From assembly GCA_001800135.1 (NCBI GenBank), contig MGUU01000010.1, positions 1-64,000 on the forward strand: DNA of 64,000 bases, in the 5' to 3' direction. Shown here piece after piece: positions 1 through 7,666 of the stretch (positions are counted from its first letter, which is position 1; each line of letters starts with the position of its first letter). Origin of the DNA: Elusimicrobia bacterium RIFCSPLOWO2_02_FULL_39_32 (lineage in GTDB: Bacteria > Elusimicrobiota > Elusimicrobia > 2-02-FULL-39-32). Made by a program: the position numbers and the translations under genes. The notes beneath the pieces were generated by a model, which saw only the letters and a list, made by a program, of their open reading frames with translations, was not told the DNA's origin and ran no database searches.

Positions 1-81
1 TTCTTTTTCCCTTTCTCCTTTCATCTAAAAAGTGACAGTTCTATTCAATTTAAAAGGTGACATTTCTATTTGAGGTTGACA
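1..81. mobile_element. Terminus of an insertion element (partial, runs off left edge)
   Basis: Read on the minus strand, the segment starts with TGTCAACC at 81 and then carries two near-identical tandem motifs (AATAGAAATGTCACC and AATAGAACTGTCACT) before leaving the window. Terminal TGTCA repeats of this kind are typical of DDE-transposase elements of the IS481/Mu-like type, but no transposase is visible, so the family is inferred. The boundary is supported by the neighbouring restriction-enzyme gene, whose homology stops within one codon of position 81. Confidence 0.6.
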
Positions 82-424
82 GCCTGTAACTGGTTTTAAT
101 ATCTAGAGCGAACTTAATTCTTTCGTCATCTTTGAATACAAAGGAAATATCAGGATAGTAGTTTTGATGGTCAGCCAGGACAATATTGAATGAATACTTT
201 TGAGCAAATTCCAAAATTTTTGGAAATAAATGAATTTCTAAAATCTTTGATAAAATTTTCGTATCAGATGATATAGAGTAAATATTTTTGTAGATGTCTA
301 TAAAACCTTTAATTGTCCATTGTTGATCATTTGAGGAAACATGCTCTACCAAGGAGTCAACAAAATTTTTGAGATATTGCTTAAATTGACCTTTAAGAAC
401 TATTTTTCCATCATCGCATTTCAT
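50..424 (-). pseudogene. EcoRV-family type II restriction endonuclease, truncated by an insertion element
   Basis: The 124-aa product resembles the N-terminal half of EcoRV, a PD-(D/E)xK endonuclease that cuts DNA at a specific palindrome as a homodimer. Recognisable blocks are SSDTKILSKILE (EcoRV GSDTKVLSTIFE), NYYPDISF (NHYPDFTL) and FALDIKTSY (IAIDIKTTY). All catalytic positions seem present: E63, D92, D108 and K110, matching EcoRV E45, D74, D90 and K92. Similarity ends at R114. The last ten residues are encoded by the terminus of the element that begins at 81. EcoRV is about 245 aa, so the half carrying most of the DNA-recognition loops is missing and the protein should be inactive. No partner methyltransferase lies in the window; one could be beyond the left edge. 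The family call is from remembered sequence, not a search. Confidence 0.75.
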
Positions 425-535
425 TTTATGATTTTTTTATCTTTAAACTTTATAATATTTTTTTCCTAATTTTTTTAAATCTGGAGCAACCTTTATCACG
501 CCCTTCTTTAAAGACGCTTTGAGCTTTTGATCAAA

Positions 536-609
536 TGGAGCGGGTGATGGGAATCGAACCCACATCTAAAGCTTGGGAAGCTTTCATTCTACCACTGAAC
601 TACACCCGC
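536..609 (-). tRNA. tRNA-Gly (anticodon CCC)
   Basis: The minus strand folds as a cloverleaf with acceptor GCGGGTG/CACCCGC, D-arm GTTCAGTGGTAGAAT, anticodon stem AAAGC/GCTTT around loop TTCCCAA (anticodon CCC), and T-arm with GGTTCGATTCC. The 3' CCA is present in the DNA (536-538). Its 3' end faces the interrupted restriction gene, the usual orientation for an island inserted at a tRNA. Confidence 0.95.
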
Positions 610-653
610 GAAATAGACTTAAAAAATTATATTTAAAATCTTAGCAAACAGAT

Positions 654-1328
654 TTATTTGTTACAAGCTATTTTTTTAGCTTGGCTAAGAACCTTTAAGA
701 ACATGTTCATGGTTAAAAGGCTCGTTTGGGTATTTTGGCGGCTGGGATGATAAATATCTACAAGAGTTGGTTCCTCTGCAAACAGGTGAACAGCTCCATG
801 TTTAAAAGGATGATGAGATTGTTTTTCCCCCATTAAATAAAGATACCCATCATGAGCAATTTTACCTAGCGCAACAACCACTTTAAGGTTAGGTAATAGT
901 TTAAGTTCTTGACGCGCATATTCTATGCAGGTGCGGATTTCTGGTTGAGTTGGTTTATTTTGCGGCGGCGCGCAACGAACCACAGCAGTGATGTAGGTGT
1001 TAAACAGCTGTAAGCTGTCATTGACATCTTCCGCAGTCGGTCGGTTGGCAAGCCTTAAAGTGTAAAGCGCTTTGAACAAAAATTTTCCAGAAGCATCCCC
1101 TGTAAACATGCGGCCTGTACGGTTAGAACCAAATCTTCCCGGAGCAAGACCCAACAACAAAATTTGAGCTTTAGTATCCCCAAAACCCGGAACAGGTTTG
1201 CACCAATAAGAAGGATAAGTTTTGTGTATGTCTTGTAAATAGTGAACTAATCTTGGACATTTGCGACAAGCAATTACTGTTTTTTGGAATTCTTGGATTG
1301 ATTCAGAACGAATTAACTTTTTTTTCAT
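654..1328 (-). CDS. Uracil-DNA glycosylase, family 5 (UdgB type)
   Basis: This 224-aa cytosolic base-excision repair enzyme removes uracil, and in this family also other deaminated bases, from DNA. Motif 1 is GLAPGRFGSNRTGRMFTGD near residue 60, the form typical of family 5, and motif 2 is HPSRQN near residue 194. Cysteines of an N-terminal CxxCPRL segment (CRKCPRL) and later cysteines (YWC, RCAPP) fit the family's 4Fe-4S cluster. The length is normal. The ORF begins with ATGAAAAAAAAG on the minus strand. It is separated by about 20 bp from the M23 peptidase stop and is co-directional with it, so the two may be cotranscribed. Family 4 is the alternative, but the APG...GRxFTGD form favours family 5. 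Confidence 0.88.
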   Translation of the reverse strand: MKKKLIRSESIQEFQKTVIACRKCPRLVHYLQDIHKTYPSYWCKPVPGFGDTKAQILLLGLAPGRFGSNRTGRMFTGDASGKFLFKALYTLRLANRPTAEDVNDSLQLFNTYITAVVRCAPPQNKPTQPEIRTCIEYARQELKLLPNLKVVVALGKIAHDGYLYLMGEKQSHHPFKHGAVHLFAEEPTLVDIYHPSRQNTQTSLLTMNMFLKVLSQAKKIACNK

Positions 1329-1347
1329 TTAGGTGTGATAGGAGAAC

Positions 1348-2277
1348 TTAATTATAAGAAAATTTATTTAGGAGATAGAGAGGATCTATTGGGGCGCCAT
1401 GAATATAGGTTCCAAAGTGGAGATGCGGGGTATTCACTACTCCAGTGGATCCCACTTCCCCAATCACCTCTCCTTTTTTCACTTTTTTTCCTTTGCGAAC
1501 TAGAATTTTTGAACAATGGAGATAAGCAGTAATAAAGCCTTGACCATGGTCAATCATCACCATGTTCCCTTCCTCTATAAATTCTCCCGCAAGGATTACC
1601 TCCCCATGATTAGCGGCTTTTATAGGAGCGCCTTCAGGCGCTCCTAAGTCTAAGCCCCGGTGGTATCCTTTTTTAAGTTCCCCATCTAAAATTCTTTTTT
1701 CTCCATACAAACTTTCAATTTTTCCTTGAATTGGTTGGAGAAATTCTTTTTCCCATTTTTTAGTTTTACTTTCACTCTTTAAAGCCTGCTTAATTTTTTT
1801 TAGATCTTGTGGACGATCTTCTTTGGAAAGCAGGGACTTTTTCTCTTCAGATAAAACGATCGGTTCTATTGGGAAAGCAGTCGGGATTATTTCTGAATTA
1901 ACAGACATTACGGCTTTATCTTGATCTAAAAGTTTTATGGTTTGTTTTCCTATAGGCGAGTCTGCGGGGATTGCCATAAAACATTCCCAGATAGTGATTT
2001 CACTTGCCTGAGTAGTTTCGCTCTTATTTTTTTTAGTTACAACTTGGTAGCAAGGGACATCTTTCCCTAAAAAATTTAAAGAAAGGTTCGCTTGCGGAGA
2101 AATTACCTCTGATCTTAGATAAATTAGTTCCCCTTGTTTGGCTGACGTGGAAATTTGAACAATTTTAAGATCAGTTGTATGGCTGAAAGATATAAAAAGC
2201 AGGATGGAGGAAAAAACTTTAGCGGGTGAAGGGAATCGAACCCTCGTCTGAACCTTGGCAAGGTCCCATTCTACCAT
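1348..2277 (-). CDS. M23-family metallopeptidase (LytM/peptidoglycan endopeptidase type); start uncertain
   Basis: The C-terminal ~110 residues are an M23 domain: HRGLDLG near residue 207 and PHLHFG near residue 287 supply the zinc ligands (HxxxD and HxH). Such enzymes cleave peptidoglycan cross-links, or act as regulatory LytM factors, in the periplasm. The hydrophobic VFSSILLFISFS segment at residues 21-30 looks like a signal peptide, followed by a ~170-residue linker/beta region. The only upstream ATG (2277) lies inside tRNA-Gly(GCC), so residues 1-20 are probably not coding. No ATG, GTG or TTG follows before the signal segment, and the real start may be a rare codon such as the CTG at 2202. 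The first in-frame ATG after that (about residue 98) would remove the signal. The family is secure; the 5' end is not. Confidence 0.82.
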   Translation of the reverse strand: MVEWDLAKVQTRVRFPSPAKVFSSILLFISFSHTTDLKIVQISTSAKQGELIYLRSEVISPQANLSLNFLGKDVPCYQVVTKKNKSETTQASEITIWECFMAIPADSPIGKQTIKLLDQDKAVMSVNSEIIPTAFPIEPIVLSEEKKSLLSKEDRPQDLKKIKQALKSESKTKKWEKEFLQPIQGKIESLYGEKRILDGELKKGYHRGLDLGAPEGAPIKAANHGEVILAGEFIEEGNMVMIDHGQGFITAYLHCSKILVRKGKKVKKGEVIGEVGSTGVVNTPHLHFGTYIHGAPIDPLYLLNKFSYN

Positions 2278-2291
2278 TGAACCACACCCGC
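2221..2291 (-). tRNA. tRNA-Gly (anticodon GCC)
   Basis: The minus strand gives acceptor GCGGGTG/CACCCGC, D-arm GTTCAATGGTAGAAT, anticodon stem GGACC/GGTTC with loop TTGCCAA (anticodon GCC), and T-loop GGTTCGATTCC. CCA is not encoded, unlike in the other tRNA-Gly at 536-609, consistent with the CCA-adding enzyme encoded at 12.5-13.9 kb. Confidence 0.95.
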
Positions 2292-2335
2292 AAAAATCAT
2301 TTAAAAATTATTCGGGTTAAAAATTTTACAGCGTT

Positions 2336-2770
2336 TTAATGAGAGGAAACTTTTTTAGCCAAAGGTTTTCTGGCTGCGTAACCTTCATCCACTCCATGCC
2401 AGAAGCGGACCTTTTTTTCCCCATACTTCCAGCAAAGGTAAACTTCAGATTCTTCATATTCAGACATGTGTGGAAAATCCACTAAACCAATCTCTAAATC
2501 TTTAATAGTCCCACCTAACTCCACGATCGCGTCCAATTGTTTTTTGGCTTGTTCTAGCAAAAAATGGGCTTGGGAAGTTTTCATTTGCTGGCTGGCAATA
2601 TCTTTTGGGTTCAGCTCTTCCGGCTCTTTTTGATTTTTGCGCAGTTTATGAAGAATGTCCTGAGCATTTTGTCTTAAAGCCCAAAAATTTTGCAAATGAT
2701 CTTCCATGTGAGGGATAAGAACATTCACTTCCTCAGCAGTAAAATAATGAATGGGTTCTAAGCGTGACAT
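2336..2770 (-). CDS. DUF2203 family protein
   Basis: The 144-aa soluble protein matches the DUF2203 pattern: N-terminal YFTAEEVNVLIPHME, a helical middle, then ELGGTIKDLEIGLVDFP and a C-terminal VYLCWKYGEKKVRFWHGVDEGY. The biochemical function of the family is unknown. No Shine-Dalgarno sequence precedes the ATG at 2770. The promoter at 2777-2805 predicts transcription starting at or within a base or two of the start codon, so the mRNA is probably leaderless. It diverges from the prepilin cluster. Confidence 0.8.
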   Translation of the reverse strand: MSRLEPIHYFTAEEVNVLIPHMEDHLQNFWALRQNAQDILHKLRKNQKEPEELNPKDIASQQMKTSQAHFLLEQAKKQLDAIVELGGTIKDLEIGLVDFPHMSEYEESEVYLCWKYGEKKVRFWHGVDEGYAARKPLAKKVSSH

Positions 2771-2776
2771 AAATCA

Positions 2777-2805
2777 ATTATGAATCTTTTTTTATTTACA
2801 GTCAA
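2777..2805 (-). promoter_or_regulatory. Sigma70-type promoter of the DUF2203 gene
   Basis: On the minus strand -35 TTGACT (2805-2800), 17-bp spacer, -10 CATAAT (2782-2777). The expected start point is about 2770, the first base of the ATG. Confidence 0.6.
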
Positions 2806-2819
2806 GGTTTTGTGTGTGG

Positions 2820-2848
2820 TTGAAAAAATCTCTCTTGCAGGTTATACT
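2820..2848 (+). promoter_or_regulatory. Sigma70-type promoter of the prepilin cluster
   Basis: -35 TTGAAA (2820-2825), 17-bp spacer, -10 TATACT (2843-2848). The expected start is about 2855, one base before the ATG at 2856, again predicting a leaderless transcript. It is back to back with the minus-strand promoter 2777-2805. Confidence 0.6.
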
Positions 2849-2855
2849 TAAACTA

Positions 2856-3107
2856 ATGAATCGAAACGACCTACCTCTTAAAAAGATCATTTTAATCATT
2901 CTTATTTTGCTTTTGATTGGGATGATCTCACTTTACCCTCACTATGTCCATTATCTGGAAGAAGTTGTGGCAGAACTCCCTTTAAGCATGATTTTTGAAC
3001 TGCGCAGGGAGTTTTTGAAAAAAATTCTTCTTCCTTTAGGGATGATTCTGTTTTTAACTATCGGATCTTGGTTTTTAGTCAAGAGGGTTTTGTGCAAGAA
3101 AAAATAA
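2856..3107 (+). CDS. Small membrane protein, first gene of the prepilin cluster
   Basis: I do not recognise this 83-aa protein. From the ATG at 2856 it reads MNRNDLPLKKIILIILILL, with one hydrophobic segment at about residues 10-28, a short charged/aromatic stretch (HYVHYLEE, FELRREFLKK) and a second hydrophobic segment at about 57-77 ending in KRVLCKKK, so two transmembrane helices are likely. I prefer 2856 over the upstream ATG at 2814 because the promoter -10 element lies between them. The stop overlaps the start of the following prepilin gene, suggesting translational coupling and a role with the pseudopilin products, but no function can be assigned. Confidence 0.55.
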   Translation: MNRNDLPLKKIILIILILLLIGMISLYPHYVHYLEEVVAELPLSMIFELRREFLKKILLPLGMILFLTIGSWFLVKRVLCKKK

Positions 3108-4924
3108 AAGTCTGGTGGAAACAATCTTCTTATTCCTTGCTTTTTCATGGGATGACCTCTCTCATGGAAAAGTTTGGGCTAGGTAGAATTATTCACTTGT
3201 TTGTGAGAACAAAGGCGAAAAAATTATCCGGACTAGGAGATCAAAAAGGCTTTGGTTTGGTAGAAACGATGATGGCAATCGCTATTTTAGGGATTGTTGT
3301 CATGAGTTTAGCTTCTGTTATGGAATTTGTGACCATCACCTCTGTAAAGTCCAGAGAACAAACCCATGCTGTTAATATTAGCCAAAGATTTTTCACCAGA
3401 TTAAATAACATTCCCTACCCTTATGTTTTTTCCTGTAATTCTTCCTCCGCTAACTATGGTTTAAATGGGACTTTTGGACCTGTGACAAATCAGGTCTCTA
3501 CTTATCCTTATATTGCAGTTTTCAATGAGCTTAGGGCTTTGATGAGTGTGCATAGGTTTGACAAATTTACATTGGATATTAAGTTTGCGATTCGGGATTT
3601 AGGGGATTTAGATTCAGATGGCCAAACAATAGATTTACGATATTTTGCGGATTCTAATGGAGATTTAAGCGATGATTATGATTCTGGGGTTCGTTATTTT
3701 AACCAGAATGGGGATGGAGATTATAGAGATATTTATGGAACTCCACAGATCACAGAAGAGCCGCATACGCGTTTAAAGGAAGCGACTTTAAAGCTCTATA
3801 AAAAAGGTCAGCTTATTTTTCAAGATATTCAACTTATCTCTTGGGAAAAGTTCACAGGAGTGGAAGGAAAAGCAGCTGGCGCAACTTTGACCATTATGGT
3901 TAGTACCCCTTCGGAAAATAGCATAGTTTATTCTTTGGCTCAAACCCATCAACAAAATTCTTATAACCTTACTATCACTAAAACAGCTTCTGAACCAAGC
4001 ATTACTCAAAGAGCGGATGCTTCTCTCCCTCTACGCATTATTGGCGAAACAACTCCTAATGCAACTTTAAGCTGGAAATTAGGAGCTTCCACAAATTCAA
4101 CTTTGGACACATGTTCAGCTGATCTTCTTGGCCAGTTTGATTGCTCGGTTTCTAATTTAACAAACAACCTTGTAGAAGGAACAAATACGCTTTTTGGACA
4201 AGCAACAAAGACTGTTTATTATTCTCCTTGGAATCCCACTACTTTCATTAGGGAACTATCTACGCCTACGATCACTGCCCAGACTCCTACAGGCACGATC
4301 CCAAATCTACAACCAACTGTCAGGGCCACTATCCTAGATCAGCCATTGACTGCAGGGCGAGTTGTATCTGGTATTAATTCAGATTTGATTACCTTTTTTA
4401 ATGGCACAACAACTGTTAATCATACTTATGATAATCTTACAGGTTATGTGACTTGGATAGATAGCATAACAGCTCTTCCCCCTATTCTTTCCGATGGGAG
4501 TTATACCATGATTTTGGAAGGAGGAGATAATGCGGGATATAAAGCTAGAAGTACATGGACATTCACTATTAGTGTAGGGATGACAGACCATTCAGCGCCT
4601 AGTATTTCTAATAAAGATCCAATTGGTATTGCGGCTTCCAATCCACCAACTATTTCCTGCAGGGTTTTTGATAACCAGAGTGGGATTATTTTGAACAGCG
4701 TGGTTTTAAGTTTAGATGGGGTTGTGATGGTAAGTTCAGGAATTGGGAATCTTGCAACTGCTTGCGCTGCGCTAACTCAACAGGATGGATATACTGTTAG
4801 TTATATTCCAGATTCTGTTTTAACCAGTGGATCCCACAGTGTGGCTATTCAGGCAAGTCATTGGGCTACTAATCCAACTAATAAAATTAGCTCTCAAGAT
4901 ACATGGTTATTTAATGTTCCTTAA
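3092..4924 (+). CDS. Large prepilin-like protein with Ca-binding-like and Ig-like regions
   Basis: This protein of about 610 aa has a type IV prepilin/pseudopilin signature near residue 50: KG|FGLVETMMAIAILGIVVM, where the peptidase would cut after the glycine and methylate F, with the glutamate at +5. An Asp/Asn-rich region follows (DLDSDGQTID, SNGDLSDDYDSG, NQNGDGDYRD) that resembles calcium-binding loops. From about residue 300 on there are repeated beta-rich stretches (TPNATLSWKLG, TITAQTPTGTIPNLQPTV, APSISNKDPIGIAASNPPT) suggestive of two or three Ig-like domains. The GTG at 3092 is chosen because AAGAGG lies 5-6 bases upstream (3081-3086); it overlaps the previous gene by 16 bp. At this size it is more likely a minor tip or surface-displayed subunit than a major pilin. 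Confidence 0.75.
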   Translation: MQEKIKVWWKQSSYSLLFHGMTSLMEKFGLGRIIHLFVRTKAKKLSGLGDQKGFGLVETMMAIAILGIVVMSLASVMEFVTITSVKSREQTHAVNISQRFFTRLNNIPYPYVFSCNSSSANYGLNGTFGPVTNQVSTYPYIAVFNELRALMSVHRFDKFTLDIKFAIRDLGDLDSDGQTIDLRYFADSNGDLSDDYDSGVRYFNQNGDGDYRDIYGTPQITEEPHTRLKEATLKLYKKGQLIFQDIQLISWEKFTGVEGKAAGATLTIMVSTPSENSIVYSLAQTHQQNSYNLTITKTASEPSITQRADASLPLRIIGETTPNATLSWKLGASTNSTLDTCSADLLGQFDCSVSNLTNNLVEGTNTLFGQATKTVYYSPWNPTTFIRELSTPTITAQTPTGTIPNLQPTVRATILDQPLTAGRVVSGINSDLITFFNGTTTVNHTYDNLTGYVTWIDSITALPPILSDGSYTMILEGGDNAGYKARSTWTFTISVGMTDHSAPSISNKDPIGIAASNPPTISCRVFDNQSGIILNSVVLSLDGVVMVSSGIGNLATACAALTQQDGYTVSYIPDSVLTSGSHSVAIQASHWATNPTNKISSQDTWLFNVP

Positions 4925-5780
4925 ATTTAAACTTTACACTAGAATCAGAGGATTTAGATCATGTTATAAAATTTGTTTTAGCGAGCAAGGCTCTACCCTT
5001 GTTGAACTCATGATCGCTATTACAGTTACTTTATTTATAGCCTTAGTGATTGGAAATCTTTTTACCTCTACTACCCGTTTTCTTACAGAGAGCGACACAA
5101 AAGTCAAAGCAGATGTTAATTTAAGATTTTCCATGGACAAAGTTGAAACCGCTCTTTTGAACGCGGATTTTTTTTATGTAGCCAGATCCACAGAGGTCTT
5201 ATTTTCCGCAGATCTGATCACAGATAAAGACTATAGCCGAACCAGTGATTTTGATGGAGATGGAATCAATAATTTAAGTGATCCAGATGATGACAATGAT
5301 GCCACCTCCATTCAGCCTTCCACTGCCCAGTGGAGAATAGGGTATGATTTAAAAGATGATGACGATGATAATGACAATCAAGTGGATATGAGGTGGCGTA
5401 TTTATCTTTCAACTCATCAAAAAGTTTTTTATCTGGATTATTCTAAAAATAATGAATCTTGGGGCTCTCATGTAGAGACTTTGGTAGTTAATTTTGTTTC
5501 TACCACAGCTTTTACTTTTTATGGGAGCAAGAATGATCTTTTAAGTCAAGGTGGAGCAAATTTAGACACCAACAACGATGGAATGGTTTCAATTTCAGAA
5601 ATAGATGCGGTGGCTAATGGAGGGAATGGGAATGGAAGGTTAGATACTTTGGCAGAGAGAAATAGAATAGTGACAGTTGGAATATTATTGGATCGGGATT
5701 CGAATAAGGATGGCAAGCGGGATTCACAATTAAGTACAGAGGTGATGCCGCCAGCACTCTATATTAAGAGGCGGCCATGA
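4914..5780 (+). CDS. Prepilin-type (PilW/PulJ-like) protein with Ca-binding-like repeats
   Basis: This 288-aa protein has a prepilin motif near residue 30, SEQG|STLVELMIAITVTLFIALVIG, with the glutamate at +5 and a hydrophobic helix. Acidic loops follow: DFDGDGINNLSDPDDDND, DDDDDNDNQVD and an EF-hand-like DTNNDGMVSISEID, implying calcium-dependent folding or assembly. The ATG at 4914 overlaps the preceding stop (4922-4924), and the next gene starts at ATGA (5777-5780), so the three genes are tightly coupled. In type II secretion and type IV pilus systems, minor pseudopilins of this class form an initiation/tip complex. No ATPase, secretin or peptidase genes are in the window, so the core machine must be elsewhere. 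Confidence 0.72.
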   Translation: MFLKFKLYTRIRGFRSCYKICFSEQGSTLVELMIAITVTLFIALVIGNLFTSTTRFLTESDTKVKADVNLRFSMDKVETALLNADFFYVARSTEVLFSADLITDKDYSRTSDFDGDGINNLSDPDDDNDATSIQPSTAQWRIGYDLKDDDDDNDNQVDMRWRIYLSTHQKVFYLDYSKNNESWGSHVETLVVNFVSTTAFTFYGSKNDLLSQGGANLDTNNDGMVSISEIDAVANGGNGNGRLDTLAERNRIVTVGILLDRDSNKDGKRDSQLSTEVMPPALYIKRRP

Positions 5781-7033
5781 AAATTAGAAAAAGTGACCAA
5801 GGATTTGCATTGGCTATTACAGTTTATGTTTTGCTTTTTGTCTTAGCTTCTTTAACCTATCTTTTAACTAGAACTTCACAAGATGTTAAGACTTCTGACA
5901 TGCATAAAAGATTAAAGAACTCTTCTACTTTAGCTAATAATGTTATTACTGATCTCATGCGCCAGTTCTCGCAAACCTTTCAGGCAGACCACTATGATTC
6001 CAGTCAACTGACTCGCAGCCCTGCTTTTTATACACATGGTTTTTCTTCAGTCACCATCTCTGCGAACGCAAATCAGCATTTTATTTCTTTTTCCGCAGTA
6101 GGCGCTTATGGGCAAGATATCAATCAGCCCCAGAACAAGAAAACCATTGAAGGGGTAATAAAATTTATTTCTGACCTTACCACCTTTGGCACCATGTGGA
6201 ACGGCAACTTTACAACCAGCGCAAGCAACGCTAGTTATATGGGAAGAATGTGGGTGAATGGGAGCTGGAGCATTACTGGACTCAATACGCGCGTGCAAGG
6301 AGGGCCTGTTTTTGTGAATGGGAATATTAGCACAGGAGGAAGCGGCAACCTTGTGATTAATGGAGATCTTTACCGCAGCGGATCTAGGAGCGGGAACATC
6401 ACTGTGAATGGAACTGATAATACCTATGTTCCTTCCATGAATTGGCCTACAATAGATAGAACTTATTTTGATACCTACTCTAATGTTAAAGTCACGCAAA
6501 ATACAACTTTAAGATTTTATTATGATGGAGCGAGTTCAACAGGAACTGTTCGGGTTGGCACCACCACTTATGTTATTCCTTCAACAGGCTTTATTATTTA
6601 CGGCCAAAATTGCACATTGACCTCTTCTGGAACAGTGCGGGGTAGAGTGACCATCGCTTCTATTCGCACCAGCGGAACAAGTGGAGGAAATATTATCATG
6701 GATAATCATTTAAAGTATGCAACCGTAGGTTCAACCAGTTTTGCTAATGTTCAAGACTCGTTTGCGGCTATTGCCTCTAATTCTATTGCTTTTAATAAAA
6801 CCGGATCTGATCTTTATGTGAGCGGAGTTTATTTTGTGGATAGTTCTGGGACAACAGGAATGAGTTCATCTGGTTCCAGCGGCCGGACTTTACGTATTTT
6901 TGGCACTAGAAATAAAGGGATTTGGCTTTCAGGATTTAGCGGAGCGCAAATTACTTTTGATACAAATTTAGATACTTATCCCCCTCCAGGATTGCCAGAA
7001 AGGCCTAATCTTGTGACATGGCACATTAAATAA
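5777..7033 (+). CDS. PilX-like prepilin-associated protein with glycine-rich beta-helix-like body
   Basis: The 418-aa protein opens with MKIRKSDQGFALAITVYVL, then a hydrophobic helix to about residue 28 and a charged helix (TSQDVKTSDMHKRLKNSST). This resembles PilX/GspK-type minor pilins, which lack the +5 glutamate. From residue ~130 to the end it is rich in Gly, Ser, Asn and Thr with short recurring beta-strand units such as GNFTTSASN, VNGSWSITG, GGPVFVNGNISTGGSGN and VINGDLY, resembling a parallel beta-helix or bactofilin-like body. The ATG overlaps the preceding TGA by 4 bases. It is probably exported and anchored by its N-terminal helix in the same pilus-like assembly as the two genes before it. 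Confidence 0.65.
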   Translation: MKIRKSDQGFALAITVYVLLFVLASLTYLLTRTSQDVKTSDMHKRLKNSSTLANNVITDLMRQFSQTFQADHYDSSQLTRSPAFYTHGFSSVTISANANQHFISFSAVGAYGQDINQPQNKKTIEGVIKFISDLTTFGTMWNGNFTTSASNASYMGRMWVNGSWSITGLNTRVQGGPVFVNGNISTGGSGNLVINGDLYRSGSRSGNITVNGTDNTYVPSMNWPTIDRTYFDTYSNVKVTQNTTLRFYYDGASSTGTVRVGTTTYVIPSTGFIIYGQNCTLTSSGTVRGRVTIASIRTSGTSGGNIIMDNHLKYATVGSTSFANVQDSFAAIASNSIAFNKTGSDLYVSGVYFVDSSGTTGMSSSGSSGRTLRIFGTRNKGIWLSGFSGAQITFDTNLDTYPPPGLPERPNLVTWHIK

Positions 7034-7045
7034 TATAATTTTTTT

Positions 7046-7591
7046 ATGGAATGCCCTGTTTGCCACAAAATACAATCTAATGAAAATAATAGCGAATGCC
7101 AGTTCTGCGGTCTTATTTTTGAAAAATGGCTGGCTAAACAAAAACAATCCACGTTAGTTGCTCCTATTCTCCCTCCTCTTCTTGAAATTTCTTCCTCACA
7201 GAAATTTAAAATTAATGTGGATTCTCAGTTAAGAACGCTTTTTGGTCTTTTGCTTTTTTTTGTTCAGCCTCTTGTTCAATGGAGCTATCCAATTTTTTTA
7301 AAATATTTTTTTAATATGATTTATGCGCCTCTTTCCATTATCTGTTTTATTTCTGGAATATGGATTGGGATGTGCGCGGATAAAAGAGGTTATTCTGGAA
7401 TTTTTACAGCTGGCGGAGCTGGTTTGTTGGGTGGATTACTCACTTTTTCTTATCTCATGATTCTTGATCATGGCATCCTACTAGAGAAGATAAAGGTTGC
7501 AACTCCAGTCTTTGGTATCTATGCTAGTCTTACATTTTTAGGAGGTATTTTTTCTTGGGGTTTCAAACGCTACCTTCATATTACTTTATAA
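7046..7591 (+). CDS. Zinc-ribbon membrane protein
   Basis: The 181-aa protein has an N-terminal zinc ribbon, CPVCHKIQ...CQFCGLIFEKW, with two CxxC pairs about 15 residues apart, then four hydrophobic segments (about residues 62-80, 92-110, 120-142 and 155-172). The zinc ribbon probably faces the cytosol. It follows the prepilin genes by 12 bp and may belong to their transcript, although it lacks a visible ribosome-binding site. Function unknown. Confidence 0.6.
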   Translation: MECPVCHKIQSNENNSECQFCGLIFEKWLAKQKQSTLVAPILPPLLEISSSQKFKINVDSQLRTLFGLLLFFVQPLVQWSYPIFLKYFFNMIYAPLSIICFISGIWIGMCADKRGYSGIFTAGGAGLLGGLLTFSYLMILDHGILLEKIKVATPVFGIYASLTFLGGIFSWGFKRYLHITL

Positions 7592-7613
7592 TTACAGATT
7601 GAACAGAGACGGG

Positions 7614-7642
7614 TTGAAGGCAAGGATTTGGTTTGGTAAAAT
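7614..7642 (+). promoter_or_regulatory. Sigma70-type promoter of ispH
   Basis: -35 TTGAAG (7614-7619), 17-bp spacer, -10 TAAAAT (7637-7642). It gives a leader of about 18 nt before the ATG at 7667, with no obvious Shine-Dalgarno sequence. Confidence 0.5.
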
Positions 7643-7666
7643 GTACGAAGTTAATTAACTAATCTT

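Noticed and set aside
4827-4913. Upstream extension of the second prepilin gene to 4827
   Set aside because: It would overlap the preceding gene by 98 bp; ATG 4914 gives a normal short leader before the prepilin motif and a small overlap.
6047-6499. 150-codon minus-strand ORF inside the PilX-like gene
   Set aside because: It is a mirror of repetitive Gly/Asn-rich codons in the sense gene and has no recognisable domain.
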